A stretch of 7,320 nucleotides of DNA from DASXMT01 sp036521415 (lineage in GTDB: Bacteria; Actinomycetota; Acidimicrobiia; Acidimicrobiales; RAAP-2). A program made the translations under genes and the position numbers. Positions 1 to 5,930 of this stretch are shown one piece after another (positions within the stretch are counted from its first letter, which is position 1; every line of letters starts with the position of its first letter). The notes beneath the pieces are model-generated. The model was not told where the DNA came from and did not search any database. It saw nothing but the letters and a program-made list of their open reading frames with translations. The DNA is taken from NCBI GenBank assembly GCA_036521415.1, contig DATDHU010000035.1:1-7320 (forward strand), read 5' to 3'.

Positions 1-1077
1 GTCGACGCTTGGAAACGACGGACCGCACCGGTCGAGAGGAATCTCGGCGAGTACCTCCCCGCCTGCCGCGGTCACCGCTGCCGCCACAGCGCTGCGGCTC
101 AGCGAATACATCTCAATCGAGGGGGAGAACGAGCCGGCGTCATTCGTTTGTGTCTGGCCCGATGTACCTTCTCGACCGTCCTCCGAGTCCACGACGGTGA
201 CCGGTACCCGCAACGTGCCCGAGCATCGGTCGCTGAACCAGCCGATCATTTCCTGGACGAGATCGACCTCCAGCACGTAGTCGCCCGGTTCGCTGGGCGT
301 CACAACCTCGAGCTGGACCGGGCGTTTCTGGCCTGAGTCGAGATCGGCGTCTATCTGGGCTCTTGCACCATCGAACACCACCATTGCGCCGGCGTCCGTC
401 CGCCAATGATCCCCAACCTTGAGCCCTGCAGAGGCCGGCCACGCAACTGGACTGTCGTTACGGACACTCAATTCAAGCGGCACCGTCCGGCCCGCAGTGA
501 AAATCGGAAGCTCAGCGTTCAGGCTCACTGATGCGACCCAGGCCTCCGGCGGAAGCGGATCGCCCAGCACGGCGCGCTCAGGAACGTTGAAGTAGGCCAC
601 CCCGCCGGGACGGAGTACGCGTACGAACTCGCCAAGGTACCCCGTCATCAGTCCAGGCTCCATGTGCTGCAACACAAGCAGCGTGAGAACGAAGTCGAAG
701 CTTCGGTCCGCGAACAACTCCAGGTTGGGAGCCTGGTTGTGGTGAAAATATACGCGGTCCGGATCACGGTTGAGCGATTGCGCCTGCTCGACCATGGAGG
801 CAGCGAGGTCGACGCCGTCGCACCGGTCGAAGTGCTCCGCCAGTGCCTGCGTCAGGCGGCCGACACCGCAGCCGAAGTCGAGCGCTCGTCCGCGTTGGAG
901 CGCCACATGGTGTTCTGACAGCGCCGTCAGGATTGATCCGATGTCAGTCGTCCCGGTGGCGAAGAATTCATCCAGGTCCCAGGCCCCGCGGCGCTTTCCA
1001 GGAGTACTGAGAATCGCCCATAGTGGATCCTGCTCCCCGAGGGCTTGCCAGTTCCGCTGTAGGCCTTCGATCTCCAT
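1..1077 (-). CDS. Class I SAM-dependent methyltransferase with inserted Ig-like domain (3' end outside window)
   Basis: The frame is open for 359 codons from ATG 1077 to the window edge, so the C-terminus is missing. Residues about 60-166 form the catalytic core: SAM-binding motif ALDFGCGVGRL (65-75), acidic loop GVDL with D90, the strand SFDFVLTLLVLQHM (126-139), and VLRPGGVAYFNVP (154-166). This is the pattern of class I methyltransferases acting on small molecules or glycans. Residues about 185-297 are instead rich in beta-strands and look like an Ig-like sandwich (LELSVRNDSPVAWP, GDYVLEVDLVQEMIGWF). After a Ser/Thr/Gly linker (298-320), the stretch IEMYSLSRSAVAAAVTAAGG looks like the usual C-terminal part of the methyltransferase fold, so the Ig-like module is probably an insertion. 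No Shine-Dalgarno precedes the ATG; a TATAGT box lies 7 nt upstream. The acceptor is unknown. A role in surface polysaccharide modification is inference only. Local GC is lower than in most genes to the right. Confidence 0.85.
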   Translation of the reverse strand, partial: MEIEGLQRNWQALGEQDPLWAILSTPGKRRGAWDLDEFFATGTTDIGSILTALSEHHVALQRGRALDFGCGVGRLTQALAEHFDRCDGVDLAASMVEQAQSLNRDPDRVYFHHNQAPNLELFADRSFDFVLTLLVLQHMEPGLMTGYLGEFVRVLRPGGVAYFNVPERAVLGDPLPPEAWVASVSLNAELPIFTAGRTVPLELSVRNDSPVAWPASAGLKVGDHWRTDAGAMVVFDGARAQIDADLDSGQKRPVQLEVVTPSEPGDYVLEVDLVQEMIGWFSDRCSGTLRVPVTVVDSEDGREGTSGQTQTNDAGSFSPSIEMYSLSRSAVAAAVTAAGGEVLAEIPLDRCGPSFPSVD

Positions 1078-1084
1078 CAGGTGC

Positions 1085-1090
1085 ACTATA
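1085..1090 (-). promoter_or_regulatory. Candidate -10 box (TATAGT) giving a leaderless mRNA
   Basis: TATAGT matches the -10 consensus at 5 of 6 positions and ends 7 nt before the methyltransferase ATG at 1077. Transcription would therefore start at or next to the start codon. This fits the absence of a ribosome binding site there, and leaderless mRNAs are common in actinobacteria. No convincing -35 is present: TTCCAT at 1116-1111 is a poor match with 20-nt spacing. It is a motif match only. Confidence 0.4.
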
Positions 1091-1223
1091 CAAACGAGGC
1101 ATAGATGGTGATGGAAGTGTCGTACCCGCTCTCCGGGGACCTTCGGAATGGGCGATGCAAGGAGTTTTAGCGATCACATCCTGTGGCAATCACGGCACCA
1201 CAAGCATTCGGATCTACCCGCGG

Positions 1224-1612
1224 CTAGATGCGCACACTCCCGTCATGGCTCAGCGTCCAACCGGGATTGTGGGCGACCTCCCACACGTAGCCGTCCGGGT
1301 CGGAGAACGCTCCCGTAGTGCCGCCCCAGCTGGCCGAGGCGGCTGGACGGACGATCGTGCCCCCGGCCGCCCTGGCCTCCTCGAGCACGGTGGCGACGTC
1401 CTCTGGCGTGCGCACGTTGTGGGCCAACTCGATGCCCGGTGCGCCGTGGCCGCCGAGGGCGGTCCACAGGCCGAAGACCATACCGCCGGCCTGGAAGAAG
1501 CAGACCTCGTCGCCGGGCTGCTCGGCGCCACCCAACCGAGCGCCTCGTAGAACGCTCTGGCCCGGCTGAGGTCGTGTACGCCGAGAGTCACCAGAATGAG
1601 CCGTTGCTCCAC
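1224..1612 (-). pseudogene. VOC (glyoxalase/bleomycin-resistance fold) protein, interrupted by a -1 frameshift
   Basis: Two adjacent reading frames together spell one small VOC-superfamily protein. The first, from GTG 1612, reads MEQRLILVTLGVHDLSRARA then FYEALGW. The second, from about 1532 to the TAG at 1226-1224, begins GGAEQPGDEVCFFQAGGMVF and ends DPDGYVWEVAHNPGWTL plus a short tail. The change of frame falls at the GGG run 1533-1531. One extra G there would give EALGWGGAEQPGDEV and a 129-residue protein, a normal length for this family. E112 in the WEVAHNP motif is at the usual metal-ligand or active-site position on the last strand of the fold. The substrate cannot be told. The gene lies 32 nt after the oxidoreductase and was probably co-transcribed with it. 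The second half is well preserved, so this is either a very recent mutation or a sequencing/assembly indel. The GTG start is chosen because MEQR fits the family; its ribosome binding site is weak. Confidence 0.8.
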
Positions 1613-1644
1613 CTCGGCATCATCACACGCGGATCCGAGCCGGA

Positions 1645-3015
1645 CTACCCGTCCCCGGACAGCAGGTCGTCCACGGCGGCCTCGATGGCCCGGTGGAAGG
1701 TCGGGTAGGCGTAGATCATGTGCTGCAACGTGGTGATCGGCACCTCGGCCTGCACGGCCAGGGCCAACAGCCCGAGCACCTCGCCGCCCACCGGCCCGGC
1801 CGAGGTGGCCCCCACCAGGACGCCCCGGTCGGCATCCCCCACCAGCTTGATGAATCCGTCGTTCCCCGCCTTGTGAATCCACCCGCGTGTCGCGGTCGGG
1901 ATCTGGGTCAGCCCCACCCGCACCCGGACCCCCTGATCCCGGGCTGCAGCCTCACCCAGACCGACCGAACCGATCTCGGGGTCGGTGAAGGTCACCCGGG
2001 GCAGGGCGCGGTAGTCGGCTGGGGTGACCGGCCGGCCGAGGATGTCGTCGATGGCGATGGCTGACTGGTACATCGAGACGTGGGTGAAGGCACCCTTGGC
2101 GGTGACGTCGCCTACCGCCCAGACGCCGTCGGTCACCCGCATGTGGTCGTCGACCGGGATGGCCCGGGCGTCCTCCTCGACGCCGATGGACCCGACGTTG
2201 AGAGCCTGCAGATTGGGTCGCCGGCCAGCAGCCACCAACAACTGGTCGGCCACCAGCGGGTCACCCGACTCGAAGCCGATGGTGAAGCGGTGGCCGTCAT
2301 GATGGACGGCATTGATGGTGACCGACGTGCGGACGGCGATGCCCTCCCGCTCGAACACGGAGGCCAGGAGCCGGCAGGACTCCTCGTCCTCCGACGCCAG
2401 CAACCGGTCGCCTGCCTCGAGGATGGTCACCTCGACGCCGAACCGGGAGAAGACCTGGCCCAGCTCGACCCCGATGGCGCCCCCGCCCAGAATGGCCAGA
2501 GTGGCGGGCAGGGTCTCGACCTCGATCGCCTCCCGGTTCGTCCAATACGGCGTCTCGGCCAGTCCGGGCACCGGCGGCGCCCACGGTCGGGCGCCCACCC
2601 CGAGGACGATGGCTCGAGTGGCCTCGAAGGTCCGGTCCCCTACGACGACCCGGGTGGGACCGTCGAGCTTCCCCCAGCCGCGCACGAAGCGACCGCCCTT
2701 GTCCTCGAAACGCTTGACGGCCGCGGTGTCGTCCCAGTCGTCGGTGGCCTCCTCCCGGATGCGGGCAGCCACCGGGGCCCAGTCGGGCCGGACCGTGCTC
2801 TCTCCGGCCATACCCGGGACCCGTCTGGCCTCGGCCACCAGGTTTGCCGCCCGGATCATCATCTTCGAGGGGACGCATCCCCAGTACGGGCACTCCCCGC
2901 CGACCAGGTTTCCGTCGATACCGACGACGTCGAGCCCGGCGTCGGCCAGCTTCTCGGCTAGGTCCTCGCTCCCGGGACCCATGCCGAGGACGATCACCTC
3001 TGCCTGTTCGGCCAT
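1645..3015 (-). CDS. FAD/NAD(P)-dependent pyridine nucleotide-disulfide oxidoreductase
   Basis: This is a 456-residue flavoprotein of the class I disulfide reductase family (dihydrolipoamide dehydrogenase, glutathione and mercuric reductases), full length for the family. The N-terminal dinucleotide motif VIVLGMGPGSEDLAEKL (7-23) binds FAD. The redox-active disulfide is C42/C47 in GGECPYWGCVPSKMM. LAILGGGAIGVELGQVF (173-189) is the NAD(P)-binding motif, VWAVGDVT (298-305) is the second FAD contact, and residues about 338-456 form the dimerisation domain. The catalytic His-Glu pair of lipoamide and glutathione reductases (HPTxxE) is missing: the site reads AYPTFHRAIE, with Y437 and R442 in those places. 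There is no C-terminal Cys pair, so it is not mercuric reductase. The physiological substrate is unknown, and the name lpd would be unsafe. ATG 3015 is supported by the site AAGGGAG 5 nt upstream. It starts 26 nt after rlmB and is probably in the same transcript. Confidence 0.9.
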   Translation of the reverse strand: MAEQAEVIVLGMGPGSEDLAEKLADAGLDVVGIDGNLVGGECPYWGCVPSKMMIRAANLVAEARRVPGMAGESTVRPDWAPVAARIREEATDDWDDTAAVKRFEDKGGRFVRGWGKLDGPTRVVVGDRTFEATRAIVLGVGARPWAPPVPGLAETPYWTNREAIEVETLPATLAILGGGAIGVELGQVFSRFGVEVTILEAGDRLLASEDEESCRLLASVFEREGIAVRTSVTINAVHHDGHRFTIGFESGDPLVADQLLVAAGRRPNLQALNVGSIGVEEDARAIPVDDHMRVTDGVWAVGDVTAKGAFTHVSMYQSAIAIDDILGRPVTPADYRALPRVTFTDPEIGSVGLGEAAARDQGVRVRVGLTQIPTATRGWIHKAGNDGFIKLVGDADRGVLVGATSAGPVGGEVLGLLALAVQAEVPITTLQHMIYAYPTFHRAIEAAVDDLLSGDG

Positions 3016-3020
3016 CTCTG

Positions 3021-3027
3021 CTCCCTT
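3021..3027 (-). promoter_or_regulatory. Ribosome binding site of the oxidoreductase
   Basis: AAGGGAG lies 5 nt before ATG 3015, in the 26-nt gap after the rlmB stop. It fixes the start of the oxidoreductase and shows that the gene is translated independently of rlmB. Confidence 0.7.
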
Positions 3028-3041
3028 GCTCGTCGCCGTTG

Positions 3042-4034
3042 CTAGTCGCGTCCCGCGTCGGCGCGCTTGCGGGCCACGTCGAAACAGGCGATGGCCCCGG
3101 CGGTGGCCACGTTCAATGAAGACAGCGTCCCGTGCTGGGGAATCGAACCGAGCGCATCACAGCGCTTCTTCGTCAGGGTGGCGAGACCCTTTCCTTCTGA
3201 GCCCAGGACGAGGGCCACCGCCTCCTCGCCGACCGGGAGCTCGTAGAGCGGACGGGGCGCAGCGCTGTCCAGGCCCACCGTCCACACACCGAGCGCGGAG
3301 AGACGCTGCAGCGCATTGGGAATGCCGGGGACCAACGCCATGGGCAGGTACTCGATGGCACCAGCAGCCACCTTGGCCACCGTCGGGGACAGGTGGGCCG
3401 ATCGGTGCCGGGGAAGGACGATGCCGGTGACCCCGGCGCACTCGGCGCTCCGGAGCAGTGCGCCGAGATTGTGCGGATCGGTGATGCCGTCCATGACCAC
3501 GAGGAACGGAGGCCGGCCGCGTCGGGACGGCTCGCACAACTGCTCGAGCGAGCACTCTTCCACCGGCTTGGCCAGTGCGACCACACCCTGGGCGCCGTCG
3601 GTCCGGGCCATGGCGTCGATCCGCTTTCGGGACACATAGTCGACCCGGACCCGCCGCTTGGTGGCCAGCGCCTCGATGTCGTCCAGAATGGCGGCTGCAT
3701 CCATCCCTTCGGCCACCAAGAGCGTCCGGACCGTTCGCCGGTTGGCGCTCAGCAGCTCCCGGACGGCCTGGCGGCCCTCAACCTGCTCGCCGCCGAGACC
3801 CTGGTTCTCCTGGGCCCGCCTCGGCCCGGGTCCGTCCCGATCGCCTCCTGTCCGGCCCCGTCGGTCGATCCGCCCCGATCCGGCCCGCCCCCCGGCGTTG
3901 CGCCCGGTCCCCGAGGGCCCGCCTCGCGCCGATCCGGCCCGGCCGCCTGCCCGGCCGGTGCCGCCACGACTGCCTCCCGGCGACGCGCCCCTGCCGTCAC
4001 GGCCACCGCCCCGGCCCCGACCCGGTGGTGTCAT
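3042..4034 (-). CDS. rlmB: 23S rRNA (guanosine-2'-O)-methyltransferase, TrmH/RlmB family (SPOUT)
   Basis: The 330-residue protein methylates a ribose 2'-OH in 23S rRNA (G2251 in the E. coli RlmB family). Residues about 84-157 match the substrate-binding domain (EGRQAVRELL, ending DGAQGVVAL). The SPOUT knot domain follows with its three motifs: DGITDPHNLGALLRS (182-196, N189 and R195), LVLGSEGKGL (275-284), and TLSSLNVATAGAI (303-315, N308). Ahead of these is an 83-residue extension made mainly of Gly and Arg (28 Gly and 17 Arg in the first 73), presumably disordered and RNA-binding. The start at ATG 4034 is firm: it overlaps the ispF stop as ATGA, and no other ATG, GTG or TTG occurs in frame before the core domain. 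Translation is probably coupled to ispF. Mycobacterial homologues also carry basic N-terminal tails. A tRNA rather than rRNA target cannot be excluded by sequence alone. Confidence 0.9.
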   Translation of the reverse strand: MTPPGRGRGGGRDGRGASPGGSRGGTGRAGGRAGSARGGPSGTGRNAGGRAGSGRIDRRGRTGGDRDGPGPRRAQENQGLGGEQVEGRQAVRELLSANRRTVRTLLVAEGMDAAAILDDIEALATKRRVRVDYVSRKRIDAMARTDGAQGVVALAKPVEECSLEQLCEPSRRGRPPFLVVMDGITDPHNLGALLRSAECAGVTGIVLPRHRSAHLSPTVAKVAAGAIEYLPMALVPGIPNALQRLSALGVWTVGLDSAAPRPLYELPVGEEAVALVLGSEGKGLATLTKKRCDALGSIPQHGTLSSLNVATAGAIACFDVARKRADAGRD

Positions 4035-4561
4035 CGATCCGCCGCTGCCGGGTGCCCGTCGTGCTCGATCGGCCCGGACACGAGGACGACGGCCGAACAG
4101 GCGACACCCTCGGCCCGGCCCAGCGCACCCAGTCCCTCGGCCCGGGTGGCCTTGACACCGACAGGCGCACCGAGCACGCGGCCGAGGCGATCGGCCATGG
4201 CCCCGACATGCGGAGCGAGCTTGGGTCGCTCGGCCACCACGGTGCAGTCGGCGTTCACGGGAGCCCAGCCGGCCTCGGCCACCAGTTCCACCACGCAGGC
4301 GAGCAGGGTCAGGCTGTCGGCGCCGGCCCACTGCGGATCGGTGTCGGGGAAGTGGCGACCGAGGTCGCCCAGGCCGGCTGCGCCCAAGAGGGCGTCGGCG
4401 ATGGCATGGGCAACCACGTCGGCGTCGCTGTGACCCTCGAGCCCGGTGGCGTCGTCGGCCTCGATGGTCACGCCACCCAACACCAGCGGGCGATCGGGGT
4501 CGGACGAGAAGCGGTGGACGTCCAGCCCCTGGCCGACCCGCAGGTTGGGTACAGGGCTCAC
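4031..4561 (-). CDS. ispF: 2-C-methyl-D-erythritol 2,4-cyclodiphosphate synthase
   Basis: IspF cyclises CDP-methylerythritol 2-phosphate to the 2,4-cyclodiphosphate, releasing CMP, in the cytoplasmic MEP pathway to isopentenyl diphosphate. The 176-residue product shows the family pattern throughout: RVGQGLDVHRF with metal ligands D14 and H16, GHSDADV with ligand H44, LGDLGRHFPDTDP (64-76), ERPKL (111-115), and KATRAEGLGALGRAEG (137-152). The last motif normally reads KATTTEKLGF-GRGEG; here an Arg (R140) stands at the second Thr and an Ala replaces a Gly of the GRGEG turn. A tail of about 15 residues extends past the usual end. The start is GTG 4561, which overlaps the ispD stop as GTGA, so the two pathway enzymes are translationally coupled. 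A typical active enzyme forms a trimer with active sites between subunits. Confidence 0.95.
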   Translation of the reverse strand: MSPVPNLRVGQGLDVHRFSSDPDRPLVLGGVTIEADDATGLEGHSDADVVAHAIADALLGAAGLGDLGRHFPDTDPQWAGADSLTLLACVVELVAEAGWAPVNADCTVVAERPKLAPHVGAMADRLGRVLGAPVGVKATRAEGLGALGRAEGVACSAVVLVSGPIEHDGHPAAADR

Positions 4562-5259
4562 GACCGCACCAGGATCTCAGCCAGGACGAGGTCGTGGGGG
4601 ACGGTCAGCTTCAGGTTGCGAGGGTCGCCCGGCACCGTGCGCACCGTAGCGCCGATCGACTCGAGCAACGAGGCGTCGTCGGTGCCTTCGGTTTCGTCCC
4701 GGTGCGCCTGGCGGAGGACGGACGCCCGGAACGCCTGCGGAGTCTGCACGGAAACGAGACCATCTCGATCCACGGTGGCAACCACCTGATTGTCGGCCAC
4801 CCGCTTCAAGGTGTCGGTCACCGGGAGCACGGGAACGGCCCCGTCGGCGCCCGATGGACCAGTGACCGCCGCCACCACGCTCTCGAACAAGACGGACGGG
4901 GCCAACGGCCGTGCGGCGTCGTGGACCACGACCACGGCGGCCTCGGCCGGCACCGCGGCCAGTCCGGCCCGGACCGACGCGGCCCGGGAGGCCCCACCGT
5001 TGGCGAGGACATCGGCGCCGAAGGTGGGATCGGGGGCACCCGCGCCGACAGGCTGTCCCGCCGGGACGACGAGGACCACGCCGCTAGCGACACCGCGGGC
5101 GGCGGCCACCGAGCGCTCGGCCACGGTGCGGCCGCCCAGCTCCAGGAATTGCTTCGGGCGCCCGAACCGGTCACCCGAGCCGCCGGCGACCACAATGGCC
5201 CAGACGACTTCCGACGCGGCGGCGGCCGGGTCGGGTCGGTCAGCCGACGTTGTGTTCAC
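4558..5259 (-). CDS. ispD: 2-C-methyl-D-erythritol 4-phosphate cytidylyltransferase
   Basis: IspD joins CTP and methylerythritol 4-phosphate to form CDP-methylerythritol and pyrophosphate, two steps before IspF in the MEP pathway. The 233-residue product has a nucleotide-binding loop AIVVAGGSGDRFGRPKQF (21-38, with R31 and the PKQ lysine K36), NGGASRAASVRAGL (87-100), HDAARP (113-118), LPVTDTLKRV (145-154), the TPQAF motif (173-177), TDDASLLESIG (193-203), and the closing GDPRNLKLTVPHDL (211-224). The first 17 or so residues are an Ala/Asp-rich lead without conserved features. The start is either GTG 5259 or the adjacent TTG 5262, which differ by one residue; GTG is the commoner codon. The nearby GGAACGAG is only a weak ribosome binding site. 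The gene follows carD by about 25 nt and overlaps ispF by 4 nt. Confidence 0.95.
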   Translation of the reverse strand: MNTTSADRPDPAAAASEVVWAIVVAGGSGDRFGRPKQFLELGGRTVAERSVAAARGVASGVVLVVPAGQPVGAGAPDPTFGADVLANGGASRAASVRAGLAAVPAEAAVVVVHDAARPLAPSVLFESVVAAVTGPSGADGAVPVLPVTDTLKRVADNQVVATVDRDGLVSVQTPQAFRASVLRQAHRDETEGTDDASLLESIGATVRTVPGDPRNLKLTVPHDLVLAEILVRS

Positions 5260-5284
5260 CAAACGCTCGTTCCGGCCGTCCGGC

Positions 5285-5761
5285 TCAGGGCAGCGCCTCG
5301 TTCAACCGCAGCTCGGCGGTCTCCTCGTCGACTTGGAGGGCGAAGGTCAACTCGGACACCAGGATCTGCCGGGCCCGGCTCAGCATGCGCTTCTCCCCGG
5401 CGGACAGCCCCTTGTCCTTGTCCCGGATCGACAGGTTCCGGACCACTTCGGCCACTTGGTAGATGTCGCCGGACCGGAGCTTCTCCGAGTGGTTCTTGTA
5501 GCGACGGGACCAATTGGTCGGCATCCGCGCTTCCTTCTTCCGAAGGACGGCAAACACCTCTTCAACCTCTTCGTCGTTGATGACCTCCCGGAGCCCGACG
5601 CCCTCGGTGTTGTCAGCGGGGACCATCAAGGTGAGGTCGCCATAGGCCAGCCGGAGCACCAGGTACTCCTGCTTTTTCCCGAACGCCTCCTTGGTTTCCC
5701 GTCGTTCGACCACCGCCGCGCCGTGATGCGGGTATACAACCTTGTCACCGATGTCGAACAC
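5285..5761 (-). CDS. carD: CarD family RNA polymerase-binding transcription regulator
   Basis: CarD binds the RNA polymerase beta subunit and stabilises the open complex at rRNA and many other promoters; it is essential in Mycobacterium tuberculosis. The 158-residue product is close to the mycobacterial protein in length and sequence. Residues 1-65 form the Tudor-like RNA-polymerase-interaction domain (FDIGDKVVYPHHGAAVVE, EYLVLRLAYGDLTLMVP). Residues about 66-158 form the helical DNA-binding domain, with the minor-groove wedge tryptophan W84 in PTNWSRRYK and the conserved LSAGEKRMLSRARQILVSEL. M46 stands where M. tuberculosis has R47, a polymerase contact, and K24 where it has R25. GTG 5761 is supported by AGGAGG 4 nt upstream; the longer frame to 5842 has no such site and no homology. 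The 169-nt spacer upstream may hold a promoter of its own: TACTCT at 5839-5834 fits TANNNT, but no -35 is clear. ispD follows closely and is probably co-transcribed. Confidence 0.95.
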   Translation of the reverse strand: MFDIGDKVVYPHHGAAVVERRETKEAFGKKQEYLVLRLAYGDLTLMVPADNTEGVGLREVINDEEVEEVFAVLRKKEARMPTNWSRRYKNHSEKLRSGDIYQVAEVVRNLSIRDKDKGLSAGEKRMLSRARQILVSELTFALQVDEETAELRLNEALP

Positions 5762-5765
5762 CGTT

Positions 5766-5771
5766 CCTCCT
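5766..5771 (-). promoter_or_regulatory. Strong Shine-Dalgarno of carD
   Basis: AGGAGG, a perfect anti-16S match, ends 4 nt before GTG 5761. It decides the carD start against the longer open frame, and is the best ribosome binding site in the window, fitting high expression of CarD. Confidence 0.75.
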
Positions 5772-5875
5772 CGGCGTTGCGAGGCGGATCCCGGGCAGAA
5801 TTGCCACGACGAGACCGCCTGGACGAGCACACAAGAGTACACGGTGGCAGCCGAGTCCCGACCGCCGCCTTCTGC

Positions 5876-5920
5876 GGGGGCCGCCCGACGCCTCGGTTCG
5901 GGGCGGGCGACGCGGCCCCC
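5876..5920 (-). other. GC-rich inverted repeat in the disA-carD spacer (possible terminator or 3' stem-loop)
   Basis: GGGGGCCGC and GCGGCCCCC form a perfect 9-bp stem with a 27-nt loop, starting 10 nt after the disA stop; further G/C pairing inside the loop is possible. No U-tract follows in the direction of transcription, so it is not a canonical intrinsic terminator. It could end or attenuate the disA transcript, protect its 3' end, or be chance pairing in very GC-rich DNA. The rest of the 169-nt spacer shows nothing definite. Confidence 0.4.
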
Positions 5921-5930
5921 AGCCGGACCG

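Noticed and set aside
1..6. GTCGAC (SalI-type palindrome) at the very start of the window
   Set aside because: Six-base palindromes are frequent in GC-rich DNA and this one lies inside the methyltransferase frame; nothing indicates a cloning junction.
1531..1537. Programmed -1 frameshift in the VOC gene
   Set aside because: The local sequence GGTTGGG is not an X-XXY-YYZ slippery site in the reading frame and no stable stem directly follows; VOC proteins are not known to need recoding.
1613..1644. CTCGG/CCGAG inverted repeat and CGGATCCG palindrome between the oxidoreductase and VOC genes
   Set aside because: The stem is only 5 bp with a long loop and no U-tract, and an 8-bp palindrome is expected by chance in DNA this GC-rich.
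4034..4331. Extended rlmB start at 4331 giving 429 residues
   Set aside because: The added 99 residues overlap ispF in another frame, show no homology, and the ATGA junction at 4034 gives a natural start.
5834..5839. TACTCT as the carD -10 promoter element
   Set aside because: It fits only the loose TANNNT pattern and the best -35 candidate matches 3 of 6, so it is mentioned under carD but not listed as a feature.
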